The position numbers and the translations under genes are program-made. Below the pieces are notes generated by a model that ran no database searches, was not told where the DNA came from, and saw only the letters and a list, made by a program, of their open reading frames with translations. A stretch of 33,973 bases of DNA. It comes from Saccharofermentans sp. (GTDB lineage: Bacteria; Bacillota_A; Clostridia; Saccharofermentanales; Saccharofermentanaceae). Shown piece by piece: positions 14,385 to 21,925 of the stretch (position 1 is its first letter; each line of letters opens with the position of its first letter). The stretch is taken from assembly GCA_024695565.1 (NCBI GenBank), contig JAILHX010000037.1, positions 1 through 33,973 of the forward strand. The letters are read 5' to 3'.

Positions 14385-16454
14385 ATGGCTGACGGTAAAC
14401 AGTGGTATAACACCCCGGATAAGGGTCCTGATAAGAAGAAGGCAGGAAGCAAGCCTTCTAACCCTTCGAATAAGACAGGTAAGCCTGTAGCTAAATCATC
14501 AGCCCAAGCTTCAGGCCGCACCGGCAGGAAGATGGTCAAGGGTCAGGGAAATAATCCCCGGAAAGTAATCGGGGGACAGAAGAAGATCATTCCCGATAAG
14601 GCATCTGTTAAGCCCGAGAACAAGCCTGCTGAAAAGAGCATAATCCCTCCGATCAATCCTGTAGAGGATACTAAGGCTCCTTCTTTGTCAGCGAAAAAGA
14701 TGTCTTCCAAGGACCAGGCAAGGGCTAATGAACAGAAGAAGATCTTAGAGCAGACAAAGCGTAAAGAGCAGGCTAAGATCAAGGAACAGGCGAAGATCGA
14801 GAAGAACGAGTTTAAGAGGAAGAACCCTTCGCAGAAGAGTGCTGAGAGCCGTGCGATAAGAAACGGTGTTCTCGGAGCGGTGGCAGTTGCAGTATCGCTT
14901 TTCGTGCTCGTATTCGTAGTGCATCACTTATATGACTATATCGCTGAAAAGCCTAACTTCTCATTCGTTACGACGGGAACCGTTGAACACACCATCGGTG
15001 CAAGGGCTCTTATCGTAAGAGATGAGGACATCATCACGGCTACATCTTCAGGTGAGCTCGTAACACAGATCACGGAGGGTTCGAGAGTTGCAAGAGACCA
15101 GGAACTTGCTATCGTTGTTCCGGATGAGATGCAGTCCGTCGTTACTGACTTAAGAAACGTCCAGTCACAGATATCTGACGTACAGCAGGAGCTAATCCTC
15201 ACGGGTGATGTGGCAGAGGCTGACGTCATCTACAGAAACTATAACAAGAACCTGTCATCGATCCTCGATTCGGTCAGATACGATTCAATGAGCGGCAATC
15301 TTACCAATATGTCTTCTTACGGAGCTTCGGTAAACGTTATCCTCGATGAGCGTGAAGATGAGATGAGTAAGATCGACTTCGATGACGAGAGAATAACCGT
15401 ATTAAGAAACGACGAGGCAGTATATGAAGCACAGGTCGAGAAGTATGCTTCAAGGATTTCAGCTCACCGTCCCGGAATCGTTTCCTTCAGATTAGACGGC
15501 AAGGAAGAGTTATTGGATTACGATACATTCCTTACGATGCCTGCATCAGACATCAAGGGTTATATCAATAACTCCGTAGGTGCTATTACTGCTGACTTGA
15601 GCGTTGAGGCCCAAGCTCCCGTGTGCAGGATCGCGCAGAATGAGAGTCAGTATCTTACTGTCTATCTGTCGTTTAATGATGCGGCAGTATCAGACTTTGC
15701 CGTTGGAACACTCCATGACATAAATGTCCGTACTGAAGGTATCTCCATCGATAACTGTGAAGTCGTAAGATGCGAGAGCGACGCGTCCGGCATGCTCATT
15801 ACATTCAGGACTTCCAGATACGTTGAAGACCTTCTTGATTTAAGGACCGTAGATATCGAGATCGTTATCACTGAGACTAACGGCATGAGAGTTTCCGTAT
15901 CAAGTCTCGTTAATGAAGAATATGCACCGAACGGCAATCCCTGCTTCAGCATTTATATCGCGCCCGGAGCAAGCATCGGTGCTGATACGTTCCAGAAGGA
16001 TGCTATCTTCAACATAACCGTAGTTCCGAACCAGAAGTTCAATGACGACGGAACTGTAGTGGAACAGCAGAACACGTCTGTAGGAGGCTGCGTTGTAGTA
16101 CATACTGAGTTCTTTGAAGACGGAGGCACTATCGTAGCGTTCCAGACACCTAACGATTTTGCGGGCCTTAAGAAGCTCGACAGACTCTATACCGAAGGTT
16201 ATTCTGTTTCCTTCATTGATACGTCCACAGGTCTCGGCATGACAACAGAAAAGATAGTCGTATCGGATTATTCCGGCATGGCTTCCGTTTATATGAATAA
16301 TCAGGGCTTCGTGGAAGAGGTAAGAGTAGTCGTATTGGATAACGACAGAGAGTTTGCGATCATCGATCAGGTCGGCAAGTCATCCATACCTAATCTTGAT
16401 ACGGTAATCATCACTAACCCCAAGACCGTTAAGCCCGGAGATAAGGTCGACTGA
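14385..16454 (+). CDS. HlyD-family membrane adaptor-like protein with long basic cytosolic tail
   Basis: A 689-residue protein. Residues 1-155 are a Lys/Pro/Gln-rich low-complexity cytosolic tail with a charged helix near 105-150 (EQAKIKEQAKIEKNE). One membrane segment lies at about 160-182 (GVLGAVAVAVSLFVLVFVV). The outside part begins with a barrel-sandwich/biotinyl-like half (TGTVEHTIGARALIVRDE, SGELVTQITEGSRVARDQELAIVV), then a coiled-coil stretch and further beta domains. This matches HlyD-like proteins often found beside yggS and sepF in Clostridia. No ABC transporter is in the window, so a role in export is not shown; a cell-envelope or division role is an inference. GGAGG nine bases upstream fixes the ATG at 14385. 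Confidence 0.78.
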   Translation: MADGKQWYNTPDKGPDKKKAGSKPSNPSNKTGKPVAKSSAQASGRTGRKMVKGQGNNPRKVIGGQKKIIPDKASVKPENKPAEKSIIPPINPVEDTKAPSLSAKKMSSKDQARANEQKKILEQTKRKEQAKIKEQAKIEKNEFKRKNPSQKSAESRAIRNGVLGAVAVAVSLFVLVFVVHHLYDYIAEKPNFSFVTTGTVEHTIGARALIVRDEDIITATSSGELVTQITEGSRVARDQELAIVVPDEMQSVVTDLRNVQSQISDVQQELILTGDVAEADVIYRNYNKNLSSILDSVRYDSMSGNLTNMSSYGASVNVILDEREDEMSKIDFDDERITVLRNDEAVYEAQVEKYASRISAHRPGIVSFRLDGKEELLDYDTFLTMPASDIKGYINNSVGAITADLSVEAQAPVCRIAQNESQYLTVYLSFNDAAVSDFAVGTLHDINVRTEGISIDNCEVVRCESDASGMLITFRTSRYVEDLLDLRTVDIEIVITETNGMRVSVSSLVNEEYAPNGNPCFSIYIAPGASIGADTFQKDAIFNITVVPNQKFNDDGTVVEQQNTSVGGCVVVHTEFFEDGGTIVAFQTPNDFAGLKKLDRLYTEGYSVSFIDTSTGLGMTTEKIVVSDYSGMASVYMNNQGFVEEVRVVVLDNDREFAIIDQVGKSSIPNLDTVIITNPKTVKPGDKVD

Positions 16455-16455
16455 T

Positions 16456-17193
16456 ATGGAATACGATTTTAATGAGGAGCTTAAGAAAAGGATCTCAGAT
16501 AACATTCAGGCCGTAAGGGAATCAATTGACGAGGCCACGGCTTCTTCCGGAAGAGAGAAGGGCAGTGTAACTCTCATCGGAGTTACTAAGGTGTTCCCGG
16601 TCGAGTATGCTGAGGCAGCTGCCATAAGCGGACTTAAGGACTTAGGTGAGAACCGCGTGCAGGAACTCGTTCCGAAGGTGGAGAGATTTTCGGCCCTTGA
16701 TATCGATGTGAACTGGCATCTGATCGGAACGCTCCAGAAGAATAAGGTTAAATATATAGTAGGCAAGACTGAGCTTATCCACTCTGTAAACACGGTTGAA
16801 CTTGCTGAAGAGATATCCAAGAGGTCAGAAAGTAACAATGTTACTTCCAAGATCCTTATCCAGGCAAATGTATCAGGTGAAGAGAGCAAACACGGCTTTG
16901 CTCCGCACGAATTAAAGCCTGCTATAGATAAGATCATCGCGCTTCCCAACATTACTCTCTGCGGCCTTATGACGATGGCTCCGATAGAGGAGTATGAGGG
17001 TCAGGCCAGAGAGGTTTTCGCGAAGACGAGAGTAATATTTGAAGACCTTCAGAGCTATACCGGTTTAGACAGCTGGAAGGTGCTCTCCATGGGCATGAGC
17101 CAGGACTATAAGAGCGCTATTTATGAGGGTTCCACCCATATCAGGATCGGTACTGCAATATTCGGTGACAGGTCACTTTACCGGCCAATGTAA
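16456..17193 (+). CDS. yggS: YggS family PLP homeostasis protein
   Basis: A 245-residue PLP-binding protein of the YggS/PROSC/YlmE family, a TIM-barrel without known catalysis that keeps PLP and amino acid pools balanced. It has LIGVTKVFP with the PLP-binding Lys45, DLGENRVQEL, NWHLIGTLQKNKVKY, LIQANVSGEESKHGF, LCGLMTMAP and the phosphate-binding end LSMGMSQDYKSAI...THIRIGTAIFG. It starts one base after the HlyD-like stop, so the two are coupled. In Gram-positives it is commonly next to sepF, as here. Confidence 0.95.
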   Translation: MEYDFNEELKKRISDNIQAVRESIDEATASSGREKGSVTLIGVTKVFPVEYAEAAAISGLKDLGENRVQELVPKVERFSALDIDVNWHLIGTLQKNKVKYIVGKTELIHSVNTVELAEEISKRSESNNVTSKILIQANVSGEESKHGFAPHELKPAIDKIIALPNITLCGLMTMAPIEEYEGQAREVFAKTRVIFEDLQSYTGLDSWKVLSMGMSQDYKSAIYEGSTHIRIGTAIFGDRSLYRPM

Positions 17194-17210
17194 CAATGTT
17201 CGATTGATTT

Positions 17211-17250
17211 GCGGGCTTTTTGTTACAAGCGTGTAACATAAGCCCGTTTT
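17211..17250 (+). terminator. Rho-independent terminator after yggS
   Basis: Outer arms CGGGCTT (17212-17218) and AAGCCCG (17240-17246) enclose perfect inner arms GTTACA/TGTAAC around a four-base loop. TTTT follows. Confidence 0.8.
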
Positions 17251-17284
17251 AAGTTACCTTCTTGTGTCATATTGCCCAAAAGTA

Positions 17285-17362
17285 TTGAGGCAGTTATCAA
17301 AGTTCGTTAATATCCGAAGTATCTTATATGAATGTCCTTGGTCGGGCGAATTTTTAAGGAGG
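17285..17362 (+). promoter_or_regulatory. Probable sepF promoter and strong RBS
   Basis: TTGAGG (17285-17290) and TAATAT (17308-17313) are 17 bases apart. AAGGAGG at 17356-17362 sits nine bases before the ATG at 17372. This site, and not an upstream in-frame codon at 17264, sets the start. Confidence 0.5.
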
Positions 17363-17371
17363 AAAAATCAA

Positions 17372-17851
17372 ATGGGCACTTTTAACGTTAAGAATTTCTT
17401 CGGAAGCATGTTCACACCCGTAGAAGATGATGTAGAAGAGAACTATTACGGTGAGGAAGAGGGCTACATTGAAGAAGATGCATACGAGCAAGAGCCTATC
17501 GCTGAGGAGAGCTTCATTGAGGAGCAGCCTCGCACCTTCGTTCAGGAGCCCGCAGTTACAACACCTGTAATGCAGCAGAACGCTACAGTAATCATGCTTA
17601 CACCTTATGACATCAGAACAAGCCAGATCGTTTGCGATCACATCCGTGAAGGTCATATCGTTATCTGCAATCTCACAAATACTGATAAGAACCAGCGTGT
17701 AGTTGACTACATCAGCGGCGGTGTTTATGCATTAGGCGGAAGAGTTGAACCTACACCTGTAAAGACAACATTTGTCTGCACACCTAAGTCTGTAAATCTC
17801 GTAGTTGAGAATCAGGACGCTGAGGTTGGTACAAAGGTTTCCGCTCTCTAA
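17372..17851 (+). CDS. sepF: Cell division protein SepF
   Basis: A 159-residue SepF (YlmF), which binds FtsZ filaments and tethers them to the membrane at the septum. The N-terminal residues (MGTFNVKNFFGSMF) can form the amphipathic membrane-targeting helix. A very acidic Glu/Tyr-rich linker spans about 16-60. The SepF core begins near residue 70 (NATVIMLTPYDIRTSQIVCDH), continues with GHIVICNLTN and RVVDYISGGVYALGG, and ends with TPKSVNLVVEN. Its own promoter and flanking terminators suggest a single-gene transcript. Confidence 0.95.
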   Translation: MGTFNVKNFFGSMFTPVEDDVEENYYGEEEGYIEEDAYEQEPIAEESFIEEQPRTFVQEPAVTTPVMQQNATVIMLTPYDIRTSQIVCDHIREGHIVICNLTNTDKNQRVVDYISGGVYALGGRVEPTPVKTTFVCTPKSVNLVVENQDAEVGTKVSAL

Positions 17852-17875
17852 TAGATTCTTACAAAAATAGTTTTT

Positions 17876-17911
17876 AAAGACTGTTTCAGATATTTGAAAC
17901 AGTCTTTTTTT
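17876..17911 (+). terminator. Strong rho-independent terminator after sepF
   Basis: AAAGACTGTTTC (17876-17887) and GAAACAGTCTTT (17896-17907) form a perfect 12-pair stem with an eight-base loop, followed by a T run. Confidence 0.92.
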
Positions 17912-17948
17912 ATCCGTCGAAAACCCCCATTGTTGCCTAGTGTTTAAC

Positions 17949-18001
17949 TTGTATAAATTATTCTTAATAATATATAATGTTCGCAATGAGTGAATAGGAG
18001 G
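17949..18001 (+). promoter_or_regulatory. Promoter and RBS of the DUF47 gene
   Basis: TTGTAT (17949-17954) and a perfect TATAAT (17973-17978) are 18 bases apart. AGGAGG (17996-18001) sits eight bases before the ATG at 18010. Confidence 0.7.
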
Positions 18002-18009
18002 ATAGGTCA

Positions 18010-18663
18010 ATGACCATTGAAGATCGCGAGTATTTGTTTGACCAGGCACAGAAGCTTGCTGAGATCCTTAATGAAGAGACTACCGAACTTTTGGGTATGC
18101 TCGAGACGATCGAAGACAGAGTAGCGATCTCCAGAAAGATCAACAAGCTTGAAGCAGAAGGTGACGTCGTTTTCCACGAATTCGCAGACAGGCTTCACGT
18201 GTGCGTTCAGGATGCAGAGCGCAGGATGAGTATCTTCCAGATCATAAGGCACATTGAGGACTGCGTCGACATGGTAGACGAACTCTCAATGACTATCGTC
18301 CGTTATAACACAAGAACAGTAAATCCCGGAATGAAGGCCAGCGTTAATGCCATAGCGGGTTGCATTAAGAAGGAGATGCACCTTCTTAATCTCATGCGTA
18401 CTTATGAGCCTGAGAACAAGGAATCGTTCATCAGGGTCATCAATGAGTTTGATGCGTTCAAGGTAGACTTCTACAAGATGTATGACATGCTTATCTTCGG
18501 TCTGTTCTCGCAGGCTCACGATACTGTTGACATCATCAGGTGCAAGGCTATCTACGATTCCGTAAAAGATATCTTCAAGGCATTTGAAGTAAGTGCTGAT
18601 GACTGCTATAAGTACATCCTTGCACGTGACAACAACATCGATATTTTCGCAGTAGACAATTAA
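18010..18663 (+). CDS. DUF47 family (PhoU-like) protein
   Basis: A 217-residue all-helical protein that resembles DUF47/Pit-accessory proteins, which are PhoU-like helical bundles. Features are alternating charged helices, INKLEAEGDVVFHEFADRL near residue 45, IFQIIRHIEDCVDMVDELSMTIVRYN, and a similar second half (VDIIRCKAIYDSVKDIFKAFE). In many genomes DUF47 genes lie next to a Pit phosphate transporter; none is in this window. Phosphate-related regulation is therefore only an inference from the family. The GH16-like/GGDEF gene starts 27 bases downstream without a visible terminator, so the two may be co-transcribed. Confidence 0.75.
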   Translation: MTIEDREYLFDQAQKLAEILNEETTELLGMLETIEDRVAISRKINKLEAEGDVVFHEFADRLHVCVQDAERRMSIFQIIRHIEDCVDMVDELSMTIVRYNTRTVNPGMKASVNAIAGCIKKEMHLLNLMRTYEPENKESFIRVINEFDAFKVDFYKMYDMLIFGLFSQAHDTVDIIRCKAIYDSVKDIFKAFEVSADDCYKYILARDNNIDIFAVDN

Positions 18664-18690
18664 GCTTTTAAAACAACTTTTTGAATTCTA

Positions 18691-21600
18691 ATGATCAACA
18701 AAATCTCGCTGCCGGACGGATACCACGTTGTATGGTCCGATGACTTTAATGTTAACAAAATAAATGAATCTGTTTGGAGCGCTGAGACTCACGAATCCGG
18801 CTGGATAGATAATGAACTTCAGGAATACGGCGGCGGAGAATGCCTGGAGTTTAGGGACGAACAGCTTATCATCAAGCCTAAGATAGTTACTGATCCAAAC
18901 GGCGGACAGCGTTTTATATCTGCGAGGATCAGCACGTACGGCAAGAAGGATTTCACATACGGAAGAATAGTTACGAGGATAAATGTCCCTAAGGCCAAGG
19001 GCCTTCTTACATATGTCAGACTAATGCCTGACGAAGGTTACGATGAGTCTCTTGGAACATACAAAGAATTCCCTCTGCACGGTCAGATAGATATGGTCGA
19101 GATCGAAGGATCCAGGACTGATGAAGCCGTATCACGTGTTGCATTCGGATATCCTTATACGCAGCGTACGGGCAGCTATAGAAGACTTAACACGGACTTT
19201 TCCCATGAGTTTCATATCTTCTCGTGTGAGTGGGATCAGGATGAGATCATATTTGCCTGTGACGGCAAGGAATACTACAGGACTTCATACTGGTTCTCGA
19301 GAAGCGGTGAGATAGAAGAAGATTATCCTGCTCCGTTTAACAAGCCGTTCCATATGGTTATCGGTGTTGCTGTCGGCGGAGACAGACTCGGCATGGGAGC
19401 AGAGGTTCCGGCGGTATTGGATGACAGTGATTCAGAGCTTATCGTAGATTACGTCAGAGTCTATCAGAAGCAGGTCTATGACAGACAGGTCGTAAGGCCT
19501 TCAAGGATCCTTACGCTCAACACTGACGGTACTGAAAACAACAGCATCAGGAACAGCGACAGCAATGCTTTCTACGTAGCTGAAGGCGACCTTAATGCAA
19601 ATGTTGCATTTATGGAAGACGAGCTCATAATCACGCCGTCTTTTGTATCCGGTGTATCAGGCGAGACAAGACTCCTTCAGAGCGGATTCCCGTTTAAGAA
19701 GGGTGAGACTTATGAGTTCTCATTCGACGGCAGAGTTGATGACGACCGTCCGATAAGGATACTTTTCGAATCAGACGAAGACGGAAAACAGATAGCAGAA
19801 CCATATACTGCCATGCTTGAGAGTCATTGGCAGAAGCACAGGATGCTGTTTGAAGTTAAGGAAGATGTTGATAAAGCTTCCGTAGTTTTCGCTATTGATG
19901 CTATATCCAGATCATCCATTCATATCCGCAATATCACTCTGAAGAAGAGACCCATGAATACCAGAAGGCGCAAGCTTATCGTCGTATGCGGAGTGTGGGA
20001 TGATTCGGATAACTACAGTCTCTTCTTAAGATCGCTTCAGACAGAAGAGATAAAGAACAATTACGTCATTACCAGCTTTACTTTTAATGCGACAAATACC
20101 GGTACCCTTCAGGCTGAATTGGAACTTGAGTTCGCGGATCTCTTAACGAGGATGGAACTTGCTGCGATCGTTATTTTCGGAGAGATGATAAAGACTCCGG
20201 AAGTTATCGGGAGACTGGCTCAGATAGGTCACGAGAAAGACATTCCGGTAATCACGTTCCAGCATCCTGTAGAAGGCTGCATCAACGCAGATTTTGAATA
20301 TGAAACAGGTTTCAGGTCTGTTGTTGAACACGTCGTTGATGTTCACGGAGCTAAGAGGCTCGACATGATGGCGGGCATAAAAGACAATCCGTTCTCTGAT
20401 GCAAGGATACGGGTGTTTAAGAAAGTTCTCGAATCGAGGGGAATAGATCCTTCCGGATCACGGATATTCTATGGCGACTTCTGGCAGGCTAGAGCTGCTG
20501 AAGTAATGGAAGAATTATTGAATGACGGATACGAGATGCCTGACGCGATAATTTGCGCTAATGACTCGATGGCATTAGGTGTCTGCGATGTGTTGAGCAA
20601 GCGCGGTATCAAGGTGCCCGAAAATGTAATGGTTACAGGCTTTGACGGTATCTGGCAGGCATTGTTCCACGCACCGGTTATTACTACATGCGAACTTGAT
20701 TATAAGCAGATATCAGAGCAGCTCCTGTTAAGGATCAAGGAATGGGATAAGTATAAGGAGAAGAAGGACGATGAGTTCTACATTCCTTATAAGTCTTTGT
20801 TCATGCAGTCCTGCGGATGCCGCATGACTTCACAGTTTCCTTGGGAACAGGCTGTTGAAGTCCTGAATGAAGAGAGCCAGAACTCATTCAGGCATATGCT
20901 CGAGATGGGTCACTTCGTATCTAGAATGACTTCATCTGATAACCTTGACGATGCCGCAGCCAACTTAAGGAACTCAATCTGGATGTGGAAGAGCCAGTAT
21001 TACTTCGTCGGCATTAACGAGAAGGAGGACTGCTGCCACAGTATCTTCCACGGCAGAGGACATAAGTATTCCAATGCGCAGAAGTTCTACCGCATGAGAT
21101 ATCCGATTCCCGATTATGATCTGATACTTGAACCTGACAGCAATATCAATGTATTGCTGTTCAGACAGATAAGATCGCGCAAAGAGACATTCGGTTATGT
21201 CGTTAACGGTTATGACAGAGTCTCTTTAAGATCTGAGCAGAGATTCGAAGAGTTCAGTCTCTTCGTTAACGCTGCGGTCAATGCCGTTAATAACAACAGG
21301 AAACTCATTGATAAGAATAAGGCTGCCAAGCTCTTGTCCGAGCAGGACTTCCTCACGGGACTTTATAACAGAAGGGGATTTTTTGCAGTCATCAAGAAGA
21401 TGCTTAATTCGCCTTCAAATAACGGCAGGATACTCTCGTTGTTCTCCATCGATATGGATAAGCTCAAGACCATTAACGATACGTACGGACACGAGAACGG
21501 CGATATCGCGATACAGACGACCGCGAGAGCATTGCTGAAGTTCGTGAAGGACAACGGAATAGCAGCAAGATACGGCGGAGACGAATTTGCGATCGCGGTA

Positions 21601-21828
21601 GTCAGCAATAAGTATCTCGAAGATGAAGTCAAGGACATCAGAAACGAGATCGAGAGAGCAGCTGACGCCGATCCTGCTATGACCGACAAACCGTTTGAGG
21701 TCGGTGTCAGTATCGGTATCTCTGAGATGGTCATTAACAGCTCCATAGACATCGATGATATGATCCTTGAAGCCGATTCGAAAATGTACGCCGACAAGAT
21801 GGCCAGGAAGAGAGTGCGCGGTGTCTGA
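18691..21828 (+). CDS. GH16-like / carbohydrate-binding-like / LacI-type sensor / GGDEF diguanylate cyclase fusion
   Basis: A 1045-residue multidomain protein with no signal peptide or membrane segment, hence cytosolic. Residues 5-260 are a full GH16 (laminarinase-like) fold, from YHVVWSDDFN to the family ending IVDYVRVYQ. The active-site motif is GQIDMVE: Asp134 and Glu137 remain, but Gln132 replaces the nucleophile Glu. Residues 291-417 resemble a CBM4/9-type beta sandwich. Residues 427-700 are a LacI-type periplasmic-binding fold without HTH (AIICANDSMALGVCDVLSKRG, VMVTGFDG), ending in SCGC. A helical/GAF-like linker leads to GGDEF at 962-966, with intact IDMDKLKTINDTYGHENGD, so c-di-GMP synthesis is likely. 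The RxxD inhibitory site is absent. The start has no clear RBS, but an in-frame TGA at 18682 fixes it. Confidence 0.87.
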   Translation: MINKISLPDGYHVVWSDDFNVNKINESVWSAETHESGWIDNELQEYGGGECLEFRDEQLIIKPKIVTDPNGGQRFISARISTYGKKDFTYGRIVTRINVPKAKGLLTYVRLMPDEGYDESLGTYKEFPLHGQIDMVEIEGSRTDEAVSRVAFGYPYTQRTGSYRRLNTDFSHEFHIFSCEWDQDEIIFACDGKEYYRTSYWFSRSGEIEEDYPAPFNKPFHMVIGVAVGGDRLGMGAEVPAVLDDSDSELIVDYVRVYQKQVYDRQVVRPSRILTLNTDGTENNSIRNSDSNAFYVAEGDLNANVAFMEDELIITPSFVSGVSGETRLLQSGFPFKKGETYEFSFDGRVDDDRPIRILFESDEDGKQIAEPYTAMLESHWQKHRMLFEVKEDVDKASVVFAIDAISRSSIHIRNITLKKRPMNTRRRKLIVVCGVWDDSDNYSLFLRSLQTEEIKNNYVITSFTFNATNTGTLQAELELEFADLLTRMELAAIVIFGEMIKTPEVIGRLAQIGHEKDIPVITFQHPVEGCINADFEYETGFRSVVEHVVDVHGAKRLDMMAGIKDNPFSDARIRVFKKVLESRGIDPSGSRIFYGDFWQARAAEVMEELLNDGYEMPDAIICANDSMALGVCDVLSKRGIKVPENVMVTGFDGIWQALFHAPVITTCELDYKQISEQLLLRIKEWDKYKEKKDDEFYIPYKSLFMQSCGCRMTSQFPWEQAVEVLNEESQNSFRHMLEMGHFVSRMTSSDNLDDAAANLRNSIWMWKSQYYFVGINEKEDCCHSIFHGRGHKYSNAQKFYRMRYPIPDYDLILEPDSNINVLLFRQIRSRKETFGYVVNGYDRVSLRSEQRFEEFSLFVNAAVNAVNNNRKLIDKNKAAKLLSEQDFLTGLYNRRGFFAVIKKMLNSPSNNGRILSLFSIDMDKLKTINDTYGHENGDIAIQTTARALLKFVKDNGIAARYGGDEFAIAVVSNKYLEDEVKDIRNEIERAADADPAMTDKPFEVGVSIGISEMVINSSIDIDDMILEADSKMYADKMARKRVRGV

Positions 21829-21859
21829 TAAGCTGACTGTTGACCAGATTCATGCCTCT

Positions 21860-21916
21860 TTGCCGAAATATTAAAATGACGCTATGTTAGTATATTAGTA
21901 CCATAAGGGATTGGAG
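21860..21916 (+). promoter_or_regulatory. Probable promoter and RBS of the second LacI-type/GGDEF gene
   Basis: TTGCCG (21860-21865) and TATGTT (21883-21888) are 17 bases apart; TATATT at 21891-21896 is an alternative -10. GGAG (21913-21916) is nine bases before the ATG at 21926. Confidence 0.45.
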
Positions 21917-21925
21917 TGCCTCATT

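Noticed and set aside
18691..19470. Secreted beta-glucanase
   Set aside because: No signal peptide precedes the GH16 fold, an in-frame stop lies nine bases before the ATG, the fold is joined to a cytosolic GGDEF domain, and the nucleophile Glu is Gln.
21363..21797. Long minus-strand open frames opposite the GGDEF, dnaE and mutS2 genes
   Set aside because: They lie fully inside strongly coding frames with clear domain motifs, have no RBS, and show no recognisable protein features.
17912..21925. c-di-GMP riboswitch near the cyclase genes
   Set aside because: The gaps 17912-18009, 18664-18690 and 21829-21925 hold promoters and RBS but none of the conserved c-di-GMP-I or -II motifs that I know.
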